Positions 34,039 through 42,192 of a stretch of DNA of 64,000 bases are shown here, one piece after another. The stretch comes from Arthrobacter sp. MYb214 (GTDB taxonomy: Bacteria > Actinomycetota > Actinomycetes > Actinomycetales > Micrococcaceae), in assembly GCF_002979865.1 (NCBI RefSeq), contig NZ_PCPZ01000001.1:434001-498000 (forward strand), read 5' to 3'. Within the stretch, counting starts at the first letter, position 1. Each line of letters begins with the position of its first letter. A program made the translations under genes and the position numbers. Under the pieces are notes generated by a model, which saw nothing but the letters and a program-made list of their open reading frames with translations, did no database searches and was not told the origin of the DNA.

Positions 34039-34044
34039 ATTCTA
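34039..34044 (-). promoter_or_regulatory. -10 element of the leuS leader transcript
   Basis: TAGAAT on the minus strand matches TATAAT at five of six positions. The -35 at a 17-bp spacing would be GCGCGT, a poor match. The predicted start is the A of the mini-ORF ATG at 34032. Confidence 0.5.
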
Positions 34045-34179
34045 TCGCATATCCCCTGCCCACGCGCGCATCGATGAAGCGCAAGATTGCACACAGCGGC
34101 AAACGCGGCGCCACCGCAGTTATCCACATCCCGCAGCTGCCCGCAGGGGCAGGAGCTTCCAGCGCCCGATCATGGAGCC

Positions 34180-36054
34180 ATGAACGCGCCAGCCCTGATC
34201 GCCGCATTGCGCACCGCATGCCAGGCCCCGATGCACCTCGGACCGGCCTTGTCCGGTGCCATGGTGCTGCGCCTTGGCTACCTGTGCCTGGCCCTGTATG
34301 CCGCGCTGGGCAAGCTGGTGCGCGATGCGGGCGACCCGCGCCTGGTCCTGGCGCATCTGCAGCTCACCGAAAGGTTCGCCCAGCAAGTCCATTGCGAGCA
34401 ACACGCCGGCGCACTGCATGCCGAGGCCACCGGCGCCCGGGCGCTGGCACTGGACAGCTACGCGGCCCTGCGTTTGCCCGCGGATGACCCCGACGCCATC
34501 ACCGACGGGCTCTTTGCCGGGGAACCGGACCTTGCCCCGGGGCGCTGCTGCTACAAGGACACCGCCCAGCTGCTGGCCGCATGGCTGGGCATCAGCTACT
34601 TCGAAGCCCAACGGCGCATTGCCGACGCGCACCTGCTCATTGGCCGGCGCACCCCCGATGGCGGCATCTGCGCGCCGCGTTTCAAGCATCTGGCCGAACT
34701 CTACGGGCAGGGCGCAGCCAACCGCCGGGCCATCGCTTCCGCCGCGCGGCGCCTTGAACGGCTCGAACCGCAGGACACCATCTTTGACGGCGTGCCCGTG
34801 CCGCTGCTGGCGCATGGCACCGATGGCCGCAGCCTGGACCAAGCCGCGGCCCACTCCCTGCGGGAGCTGGGCCCCGCCGCCGCGCAGAAGCAGATCAGCA
34901 CCTCAATCAGGACCTACAAAGAACTGCACGGCAAGCAGCTGCCTCCCAAGCTCGGCATGTTCATCGGCCCGGTGAAAAACGGCGTGCATTTCTTCTCGCT
35001 GCGCACCGATGCCACCGACGCGCAACTGGTTCATTCGGTACTCACGCAGGCCGGCAACCCACGAACCAAGGCCGGCCGGGCCGATCGCGATCCCCAGCAG
35101 CAGCGCCCGGCGGGTTCGGGATCCAGCGCCAGCGGCGGCCCGCGAGAGGGCCAGGACTCCCAAGCGGACCAGGAGTCCACGGCAGGCCAGAACGCTGGCA
35201 ACGGAAGTGGAGCCGCACCCGAGCCGCCGTCGTGGCTGCGCAGCGATCAGCCCATGCCGCCGTGGGCCGAAGAGGAACCAGAAGCTCACGATGGCCAGAA
35301 CCCGGACGGCGGCCGCACCGCAAAGCAGGCAGAGGCCCAAGGCGAACCGCAAGACGGGGCGCAAGACGAGCCGCACCTGCAGGACTCCCCCGCCGGGCAG
35401 CCCGATGTGCATCGTCGCCGGCTCAACGCGTTCATGGCGCTGTTGCGCGCACCATTTGCTGGCGGCGAGCGAAAAGTCGTCATCCCGAAGTTCGTGGTCT
35501 ACCTGTGGCTCGCGGATCTGCAGAACCTGGCGGACGCGCACGGCATGACCGCAAATGGCATCGACATCCCGCCCGGAGAACTCCGGCAGCTGCTCGCCAG
35601 GGCGAACATCATCCCGATGGTCCTTGGAGGCAACAGCCAAGTACTGGATATGGGGCGCAAGATGCGCTACCACAAAGGCCGGATCCGCGAAGCGATCATG
35701 GCCCGGGATCGCGGCTGCATCGTGCCCGACTGCACCGCGCCGCCGGATCATGTCGAAACCGACCACTACCAGAAGCCCTGGTCCGAAGGCGGCGAAACCA
35801 GTGTCTGGTCCGGGGCGGGAATGTGCACGTCCGATCACCACAAGCGCCATGCCGGACAGCTCGAGGTCATCGATGTCGATGGGCTGCCGCACGTGGTCAT
35901 GCCTGCACATGTCGATCCGGAGCAAAAGCCCCGCCGCAATACCTATTGGGACGCCCGGCAAGCCGGCGAGTCCCCCGCGCGCCGCAGACCCGCCGCGCAG
36001 GAAACCGCGCGTCCAGGCCAGGAAGACACCCCTGAGGCCGCATCGGGCGATTGA
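34180..36054 (+). CDS. DUF222 / HNH endonuclease-like protein
   Basis: The protein has 624 residues. An N-terminal helical DUF222 region (about 1-280) is followed by a low-complexity linker (about 290-410) rich in Gln, Gly, Pro and Glu, then a second folded part. A C-terminal HNH motif (about 507-560) has RDRGCIVPDC, DHVETDHYQKPWSEGG and MCTSDHHKRHAG, with the Cys pair and His residues needed for metal. Such genes occur in many copies in Micrococcaceae and may be selfish or mobile, but no substrate is known. Codon use is more GC-extreme than neighbouring genes. The start could be 34087. Confidence 0.82.
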   Translation: MNAPALIAALRTACQAPMHLGPALSGAMVLRLGYLCLALYAALGKLVRDAGDPRLVLAHLQLTERFAQQVHCEQHAGALHAEATGARALALDSYAALRLPADDPDAITDGLFAGEPDLAPGRCCYKDTAQLLAAWLGISYFEAQRRIADAHLLIGRRTPDGGICAPRFKHLAELYGQGAANRRAIASAARRLERLEPQDTIFDGVPVPLLAHGTDGRSLDQAAAHSLRELGPAAAQKQISTSIRTYKELHGKQLPPKLGMFIGPVKNGVHFFSLRTDATDAQLVHSVLTQAGNPRTKAGRADRDPQQQRPAGSGSSASGGPREGQDSQADQESTAGQNAGNGSGAAPEPPSWLRSDQPMPPWAEEEPEAHDGQNPDGGRTAKQAEAQGEPQDGAQDEPHLQDSPAGQPDVHRRRLNAFMALLRAPFAGGERKVVIPKFVVYLWLADLQNLADAHGMTANGIDIPPGELRQLLARANIIPMVLGGNSQVLDMGRKMRYHKGRIREAIMARDRGCIVPDCTAPPDHVETDHYQKPWSEGGETSVWSGAGMCTSDHHKRHAGQLEVIDVDGLPHVVMPAHVDPEQKPRRNTYWDARQAGESPARRRPAAQETARPGQEDTPEAASGD

Positions 36055-36079
36055 GGCGATTGAGCTGCCCCGCGGGTTA

Positions 36080-36129
36080 AACCGGCAACGCCCGAACCAC
36101 CCATCCGGGTGATTCGGGCGTTGCCGGTT
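36080..36129. terminator. Terminator between the HNH gene and glpK (convergent)
   Basis: Arms of 23 bp (36080-36102 and 36107-36129) pair with one mismatch around ATCC. It lies 25 bp after the HNH-gene stop and about 35 bp after the glpK stop, so it can serve both. There is no T run on either side. Confidence 0.75.
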
Positions 36130-36165
36130 GCGGCCGGCTCGGAACCGGCCAAGCCACGGTTGCGC

Positions 36166-37686
36166 TTAGGCCTTGGTATCTTCGTCGACCCAGTCGAAGG
36201 TGCGGGTGACAGCCTTTTTCCACAGGCGCAAGCTGCGCTCACGCGTAGCCTCATCCATGGTTGGCTCCCAGCGCTTGTCCTCGGCCCAATTGTCTTCCAG
36301 TTCGCCCAGGTCCTTCCAGAAGCCAACGGCCAGGCCAGCAGCGTAGGCTGCACCCAGTGCGGTGGTCTCGGTGACCTTCGGGCGAACCACTGGCACGCCG
36401 AGGATGTCAGCCTGGAACTGCATCAGGGCTTCGTTGGCCACCATGCCGCCGTCGACCTTCAGTTCGGTGAGCGGAACCTCTGCGTCGGCGTTGACTGCAT
36501 CCAGGACTTCGCGAGTCTGGAATGCGGTGGACTCCAGGGCCGCACGGGCGATGTGGTTCTTGTTCGCATAGCGGGTCAAGCCCACGATCGCGCCACGGGC
36601 ATCCGAGCGCCAATATGGTGCGAACAACCCGGAGAAGGCCGGAACGATGTACACGCCGCCGTTGTCCTCCACCTTGGCTGCCAGTTCCTCGATCTCCGGA
36701 GCGGTAGCGATCATGCCGATATTGTCGCGCAGCCACTGGATCAGCGACCCGGCCACGGCAATGGAACCTTCCAAGGCGTACACCGGTGCGTTCTCGCCCA
36801 GCTTGTAGGCCATGGTGGTCAGCAGGCCGTTGGTCGAATTCACGATCTCTGTGCCGGTGTTGAAGATCAGGAAGCAACCGGTGCCGTAGGTGTTCTTCGC
36901 GGTACCTGCGGTGAAGGCCGCCTGGCCGAAGGTCGCCGCCTGCTGGTCGCCCAGGATGCCTGCAACGGGCACCTCGCGCAGCAGCTGGTTGGTGTGCACG
37001 GAGCCGTAGACCTCCGAAGAAGAGCGGATCTGCGGCATCATCGAGCGCGGCACGCCGAAGTCAGCCAGGATCTTCTCGTCCCAGTCCAGGGTCTTGAGGT
37101 CCATGAACAGGGTACGTGATGCGTTGGTCACGTCGGTGACGTGCACGCCGCCGTCCACGCCGCCGGTCAGGTTCCACAGCACCCAGCTGTCGGTGGTGCC
37201 GAAGAGCAGGTCGCCTGCTTCGGCACGCTCCCGGGCACCTTCGACATTGTCCAGGATCCACTTGATCTTGGTGCCGGAGAAGTAGGTCGCCAGGGGCAGG
37301 CCAACGGTCTGCTTGTAGCGTTCCAGGCCGCCATCGGCTGCCAGTTCGTCGACGATGTCCTGGGTACGGGTGTCCTGCCAGACGATCGCGTTGTAGACGG
37401 CTTCGCCGGTGTTCTTATCCCACACCACCGCGGTTTCACGCTGGTTGGTGATGCCGACGACCTCGATGTCGTGGCGGGTCAGGTTGGCCTTGGACAGGGC
37501 CTGGCCAATCACTTCGCGCACGTTGCTCCAGATTTCGGCTGGATCGTGCTCGACCCATCCGGCAGCCGGGAAGATCTGCTCGTGTTCCTTCTGGCCTACC
37601 GAATGCACCTCACCGGCGTGCGTGAAGACAATTGCGCGGGAGCTGGTCGTGCCTTGGTCAATGGCGATGACGAATTTTTCACTCAT
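36166..37686 (-). CDS. glpK: Glycerol kinase
   Basis: It phosphorylates glycerol to sn-glycerol 3-phosphate, trapping it in the cell. The 506-residue FGGY kinase has [14 protein letters not shown] at the N-terminus (Asp10), [29 protein letters not shown], and the C-terminal [21 protein letters not shown]. It follows glpF by 17 bp. Together with glpD upstream it gives a complete glycerol uptake and oxidation route to dihydroxyacetone phosphate. Confidence 0.97.
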   Translation of the reverse strand: MSEKFVIAIDQGTTSSRAIVFTHAGEVHSVGQKEHEQIFPAAGWVEHDPAEIWSNVREVIGQALSKANLTRHDIEVVGITNQRETAVVWDKNTGEAVYNAIVWQDTRTQDIVDELAADGGLERYKQTVGLPLATYFSGTKIKWILDNVEGARERAEAGDLLFGTTDSWVLWNLTGGVDGGVHVTDVTNASRTLFMDLKTLDWDEKILADFGVPRSMMPQIRSSSEVYGSVHTNQLLREVPVAGILGDQQAATFGQAAFTAGTAKNTYGTGCFLIFNTGTEIVNSTNGLLTTMAYKLGENAPVYALEGSIAVAGSLIQWLRDNIGMIATAPEIEELAAKVEDNGGVYIVPAFSGLFAPYWRSDARGAIVGLTRYANKNHIARAALESTAFQTREVLDAVNADAEVPLTELKVDGGMVANEALMQFQADILGVPVVRPKVTETTALGAAYAAGLAVGFWKDLGELEDNWAEDKRWEPTMDEATRERSLRLWKKAVTRTFDWVDEDTKA

Positions 37687-37703
37687 GATTCACTGCTCTC
37701 TTT

Positions 37704-38432
37704 CTAGAACATTGGCGCGGCGGCAAGTCCGCCAAGGATACCGCCGATGGCTGGACCAGCCAACGGAACCCACGAGTAAGACCAGTCGGAGGAGCCCTTG
37801 CCCTTGATCGGCAGGATTGCGTGGGCAATTCGTGGACCGAGGTCGCGGAACGGGTTGATGGCGTAGCCGGTGGCTCCACCCAGGGACAGACCGATGGCAA
37901 CAACCAGCAGGCCGACAGCCAGAGGGCCAAGCTCGTGAGGAGTGTGCCCCAGTCCGGCGATCACGAACACCAGGACGAAGGTGCCGAAGATTTCCGAGAC
38001 CAGGTTCCAGCCGTAGGAGCGGATGGCCGGTCCGGTGGCGAAGACGCCCAGCTGCGTGCCCGCGTTCTGCGGATCATCCAGGTGCTTCTTGTAGGACAGC
38101 CAGGTGCCCACGGCACCCAGGAAGGCGCCAATGAACTGCGCCGCGAAGTAGAGCAGCGTATTGGCCATGGTCTTGGCGACGCCGGGGGCGTACTCGGCAA
38201 CGTCCGGGTTGACCAGCAGGCCCAGGGTGACTGCCGGGTTCAGGTGGGCTCCGGAGATCCCAGCTATCCAGACGCCGCAATAGACGCCCAGGCCCCAGCC
38301 GAAGCTGATGGCTACCCAGCCCGCGGCGCTGCCGAGAGTGCCTTTCAGGGCGACGTTCGCGCAGACGCCGCCGCCCATCAGCAGGAGAATGAAAGTGCCG
38401 GCTAATTCGGCGAGAAACACGTGAGTGGACAA
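37704..38432 (-). CDS. glpF: Glycerol facilitator (MIP/aquaglyceroporin)
   Basis: This channel lets glycerol diffuse in. From a TTG start with AGAGG 6 nt upstream the protein is 242 residues with six helices. The first pore motif is NPA (residues 65-67, GAHLNPAVTLG); the second reads NPF (193-195, AINPFRDLGPR) instead of the usual NPA. The pore Arg (196) and the following Asp typical of glycerol-conducting members are kept. The frame is open further upstream (to 38594) without features of the family. It lies between glpD and glpK. Confidence 0.93.
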   Translation of the reverse strand: MSTHVFLAELAGTFILLLMGGGVCANVALKGTLGSAAGWVAISFGWGLGVYCGVWIAGISGAHLNPAVTLGLLVNPDVAEYAPGVAKTMANTLLYFAAQFIGAFLGAVGTWLSYKKHLDDPQNAGTQLGVFATGPAIRSYGWNLVSEIFGTFVLVFVIAGLGHTPHELGPLAVGLLVVAIGLSLGGATGYAINPFRDLGPRIAHAILPIKGKGSSDWSYSWVPLAGPAIGGILGGLAAAPMF

Positions 38433-38491
38433 CGTTGACCTCTTAGTGGTTTCGAGTGCCAGCGGCGCCTTGCCGCCGGCTTGGATGCAGG

Positions 38492-40171
38492 TTAGACCAG
38501 GGTGACTCCGTGGGCTTCTGCGAGTACCGAGAGCGAATGGTCGATCTCGGCTTGGGTCTGGGACTGGTCCCAACCCATCGGCTCTGCAAGGCAATTAGCT
38601 GCCTCGATTACCAAATCCTTCGTGACCAGGCCGCGGAAGGCCAGGTTGGTGCGGCGGATGAAGACATCGATCAACCGGCCCACCTGCTCTTGGTTCGCCA
38701 TGTAGGCCAACTCCTGGCAGGACAGCTCGTTGGTGTGCTCCAGCATGGTTTCGTTGCCGCCGATGATTTCCAGCAGGGCATCGGCTCCGGTGCCATAGCG
38801 CTCGAGCAGCACGCGCAAGCGTTCGCGGCCGGCCTTGGACTCGCGCGCGGCATACCAAGCGGCGAGTTCGCCCTCGTTGGCCGGGAAGTTCTTTCCGCCA
38901 CCGATGGCTACGCCGGCGGTGGACTTCACTTCACGGGCGCCGAGGAATTCCAGGGCCTTGCCGCCGAGGTTCTCGCTCAGTGCGCGGAAGGTGGTCCACT
39001 TGCCGCCGATCAGCGAGAGCATGGTGGTCGCGTCGGTCAGGCGGGTTTCCTTGATCTGGTAATCGCGGGATACGAAGCCTGGCGCGGTGTCGTCATGGCT
39101 GGGCAGGGGGCGCACGCCGGAGAACTTGTAGACGATCTGTTCCCTGGTGGCCTTGATGCCCGGGAAGACATGGTGGACCAGCTCGAAGAAGTAGTCGACT
39201 TCCTCGTCGGTGCATACCGCTGGCTCGTTCATGTCGTGCTCGAGGTCGGTGGTGCCGACCAGCACGCGGCCGAGCATCGGGTAGATGAGCACGATTCGGC
39301 CGTCTTCATGCTCGAAGAAGATTTCGCGGCCTCCGGTAGCGGCGAGCAGTTCCGGGTGATCCAGCACGATGTGCGAACCCTTGGTGCCGCCGGTCCACTT
39401 GGTATCGCGGCCCAGGTCCTTGTTGGTCAGATCCACCCACGCGCCGGTGGCGTTGATGATGACATCGGCGTCGAAGTCGAATTCTTCGCCGGAGAGCATA
39501 TCGCGCAGCTTCGCGGTGCCGCCGTCGACGCCGGCCAGCTCAACGTAGTTGCTGGCGCGGGCCTCGTCGTTGGCGTTCAGGCCTTCACGCAGCACATCCA
39601 GGGTCAGCCGCTCGGGGTTGTGCACCGAGGCGTCGAAATAGGTGGCGGTGTACTTGACGTCATCGCGCAGTGCTGGCAGATCCTGGCGGGCAGCCTTGCC
39701 GGCCTTGAAGTTATGCCAAGGGGTGTTGCGTCCGCCGATCCCTGCGAACACGTCGTACATGATCAACCCGGCCTTGATCAGCGCCGCCCCGCGTTCGGTT
39801 GGCTTGCCCGACTTGTGGGACAGGAAGCGCATCGGTGCGCTGAGGATGCCGGAGAAGGTGGAGAAGATGGGAATGGTGGTCTGCAGCGGCTTCACGTAGT
39901 GCGGAGCGATCTCCAGCAGCGAGTTGCGCTCCTGCACCGACTCGTGAACCAGGCGGAACTCGCCGTTCTCCAGATAGCGGATTCCGCCATGGATCATGTG
40001 CGAGCTGGCACCCGAAGCGCCCTGGCAGTAATCGCCGCGCTCGATCAGGGCTACATCAATCCCCTGCATGGCCAGGTAGCGGAAGGTCGCTACGCCGTTG
40101 ATGCCACCGCCAACAACCAGAACCTGCGCCTGCGGACGTTCGCGCAGTTTGGCTAGCTGTTCCCGAATCAC
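38492..40171 (-). CDS. glpD: Aerobic glycerol-3-phosphate dehydrogenase
   Basis: It is a membrane-associated flavoenzyme that oxidises glycerol 3-phosphate to dihydroxyacetone phosphate and reduces quinone. The 559-residue protein has the FAD dinucleotide fold VLVVGGGINGVAT (residues 18-30), ASGASSHMIHGGIRYLE, the DADVIINATGAWVD segment and the C-terminal GlpD helical domain. It starts at GTG and is divergent from the regulator gene, with about 105 bp of shared control region. Confidence 0.96.
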   Translation of the reverse strand: MIREQLAKLRERPQAQVLVVGGGINGVATFRYLAMQGIDVALIERGDYCQGASGASSHMIHGGIRYLENGEFRLVHESVQERNSLLEIAPHYVKPLQTTIPIFSTFSGILSAPMRFLSHKSGKPTERGAALIKAGLIMYDVFAGIGGRNTPWHNFKAGKAARQDLPALRDDVKYTATYFDASVHNPERLTLDVLREGLNANDEARASNYVELAGVDGGTAKLRDMLSGEEFDFDADVIINATGAWVDLTNKDLGRDTKWTGGTKGSHIVLDHPELLAATGGREIFFEHEDGRIVLIYPMLGRVLVGTTDLEHDMNEPAVCTDEEVDYFFELVHHVFPGIKATREQIVYKFSGVRPLPSHDDTAPGFVSRDYQIKETRLTDATTMLSLIGGKWTTFRALSENLGGKALEFLGAREVKSTAGVAIGGGKNFPANEGELAAWYAARESKAGRERLRVLLERYGTGADALLEIIGGNETMLEHTNELSCQELAYMANQEQVGRLIDVFIRRTNLAFRGLVTKDLVIEAANCLAEPMGWDQSQTQAEIDHSLSVLAEAHGVTLV

Positions 40172-40248
40172 GATTTGTGCCCCTTATGTAAATATTGAAT
40201 GAGTCTGAAGCTAGTCTTGTTACTGAACGGCAAAGCGGTCAAACAAAA

Positions 40249-40262
40249 TGCACAAACGTGCA
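40249..40262. promoter_or_regulatory. Palindromic operator candidate in the glpD-regulator intergenic region
   Basis: TGCAC, AAAC, GTGCA is a perfect 14-bp palindrome 15 bp before the regulator start. It is preceded by related AC-rich half-sites (CAAACAAAATGCAC). The position suggests a binding site for the divergently encoded SorC-type regulator. Confidence 0.55.
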
Positions 40263-40277
40263 GAAGTGGTCTGAATC

Positions 40278-41285
40278 ATGATGAAATCCTCGTCCGGGGG
40301 CACCTACAAGCGGGCAACGACTGGCACATCTGTGCACAGCACCCCCAAGGCGAAGGATGCGCTGCGCGCCGCCCAGCTGTATTACCTTCAGGATATGAAG
40401 ATGGAAGTGATCGCCAAGGAGCTGGGCACCTCGCGGTCCACGGTCTCCCGGTTACTCACCCACGCCAAGCGCACCGGCATGGTTTCGATCAGCATCTCCC
40501 CCAGCGCCAACATGTCGGCGCTGCTGGGAAACCAGCTCTCCGAGCACTACGGGATCAGCTTCAACGTCGTACCCACCGATGGCAACATGGATGACTCCGA
40601 GCTGCTGGCCCGGGTCTCTGCGCACGCGGCCTACCTGCTCGGCGGCATGGTTTCCTCCTCGATGACGGTGGGTGTTGCCTGGGGATCGACCATGCAGTCG
40701 GTGTCCACGGCGCTGGGCTCCCACCCGACCCATGACACGAAGATCGTGCAGCTCAATGGAGCGGCTAATCCGGTGACCAGCGGCGTGCGCTATGCCAGCG
40801 ACATCCTCACGCGTTTCGGCCAAGCCTTCACCGCCCGCACCGAGCAGTTCCCGGTCCCGGCCTTCTTCGACCGGGCCTCCACCCGCGACGCAATGTGGAA
40901 GGAAACATCGATCCGCCGGGTACTGCAGGTGCAGAAGGAGATGAGTCTCGCGGTATTCTCCCTGGGCTCGGCCGGCTCCGCCGTGGCTTCGCAGGTCTAC
41001 CGCGGCGGCTACCTGACCAAGGCGGAAACCCAAGAGCTCAACGAGATCGGCGTGGTCGGCGACGTGGCCACGGTGTTCTTCGACAAGGACGGGAACAGCT
41101 CGAACATTTCGCTTAATGCCCGCTCCACCGGCCCGAACCTCGATGCCCTTCGCAAGGTGCCGACCCGTTTCTGCGTGGTCGCCGGCCGCGGCAAGCTCCA
41201 GGCCGTGCGCGGTGCGCTCAAAGGCGGGCTGATCACCGATCTGGTGATCGACGAAGGCACCGCCCTGGCGCTGCTGGACGGGTAG
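40278..41285 (+). CDS. SorC/DeoR-type sugar-binding transcriptional regulator
   Basis: The 335-residue protein has an N-terminal helix-turn-helix (about residues 27-62: AAQLYYLQDMKMEVIAKELG, TSRSTVSRLLTHAKR) and the C-terminal sugar-phosphate-binding domain of the SorC family (VGVAWGSTMQ, VQLNGA, and the CVVAGRGKLQAVRGALKGGLITDLVIDEGTA type ending in shorter conserved pieces). Placement next to glpD, glpF and glpK makes a glycerol 3-phosphate or dihydroxyacetone phosphate sensor plausible. The effector is inference. Confidence 0.88.
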   Translation: MMKSSSGGTYKRATTGTSVHSTPKAKDALRAAQLYYLQDMKMEVIAKELGTSRSTVSRLLTHAKRTGMVSISISPSANMSALLGNQLSEHYGISFNVVPTDGNMDDSELLARVSAHAAYLLGGMVSSSMTVGVAWGSTMQSVSTALGSHPTHDTKIVQLNGAANPVTSGVRYASDILTRFGQAFTARTEQFPVPAFFDRASTRDAMWKETSIRRVLQVQKEMSLAVFSLGSAGSAVASQVYRGGYLTKAETQELNEIGVVGDVATVFFDKDGNSSNISLNARSTGPNLDALRKVPTRFCVVAGRGKLQAVRGALKGGLITDLVIDEGTALALLDG

Positions 41286-41295
41286 GGTTAAAGCC

Positions 41296-42192
41296 ATGGC
41301 CCCACGACAGCAGCTAGTGACCACCCATCATTTGAACGGTGCAGAAATCCGGGTCTACACCCACCCGGCCCAGCAGCCCTCCCGCGGGGTGATCTACGCC
41401 GTGCATGGTTTCCGCGGAGACCACCACGGGCTGGCGCGCATCGTCTCGCACCTGGAGCACTACACGGTGATCGTTCCCGATCTTCCCGGCTTTGGCACTT
41501 CGACCTCGATGGCGGATCTGCCCCATGACGTCGAGGGGTACGCTGCGGTGCTCAATCAGCTGGCCGAAGAGCTGCAGCTGGAATCCTCCGTGCACCTGCT
41601 GGGGCATTCCTTCGGCTCGATCGTGGCCGCCAAGCTGGCCACCGTCCGCGGCTTTGCCTCGCTGGTATTGCTCAACCCGATCTCCGAGCCGGCGTTGGAG
41701 TCCGACCAGGCGCTGCTGGCCAAGCTCACCAGCGGCTACTACGAGGTGTGCGCCAAGCTTCCGGCCCGCATCGGCGAACCGCTGCTGCGTTCCAAGCTGT
41801 TCAGCGATGCCATGAGCCTGGTGATGACCAAGAGCAGGGACCCGGAAATCCGCCGCTACGTGCGCGAGCAGCACCGCGCCTACTTCGGCGGCTTCCACTC
41901 GCGGGCCACCTTGGCCCAGTCGTACCGCGCCTCGGTCAGCGCAACGGTCGGGGACTACTCCCCTGCGCTGAGCTTGCCGACGCTGATGGTCGGCGGCCTG
42001 CAAGACGAACTGGGCACCGCGCAGACGCAGGAGGCGCTGCGGGCCAGCTTCGCCAACGCCCAACTGGTCATGCTCGAGAACGTCGGGCATCTGATCCACT
42101 ACGAGAAGGCTCCCGAAACCGCCGCCGCCATCGATGGCTTCCTGCAGCTGCTGGCAACCGGCCAGGCCGAGGATCCCGCGGCGGGCTCCTAG
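41296..42192 (+). CDS. Alpha/beta fold hydrolase
   Basis: The 298-residue protein has the oxyanion segment VHGFRGDHHG, the nucleophile elbow GHSFGS, and a C-terminal catalytic His in ENVGHLIHYEKAPE; the Asp is probably in the GGLQDELG segment. The substrate is not evident. It begins 10 bp after the regulator stop and may be co-transcribed. Its 3' end overlaps priA by 4 bp on the opposite strand. Confidence 0.85.
   Translation: MAPRQQLVTTHHLNGAEIRVYTHPAQQPSRGVIYAVHGFRGDHHGLARIVSHLEHYTVIVPDLPGFGTSTSMADLPHDVEGYAAVLNQLAEELQLESSVHLLGHSFGSIVAAKLATVRGFASLVLLNPISEPALESDQALLAKLTSGYYEVCAKLPARIGEPLLRSKLFSDAMSLVMTKSRDPEIRRYVREQHRAYFGGFHSRATLAQSYRASVSATVGDYSPALSLPTLMVGGLQDELGTAQTQEALRASFANAQLVMLENVGHLIHYEKAPETAAAIDGFLQLLATGQAEDPAAGS

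Noticed and set aside
33954-34044. T-box riboswitch upstream of leuS
   Set aside because: The conserved T-box sequence (GGGUGGNACC type) and specifier stem are not seen, and the leader is too short for a full T-box.
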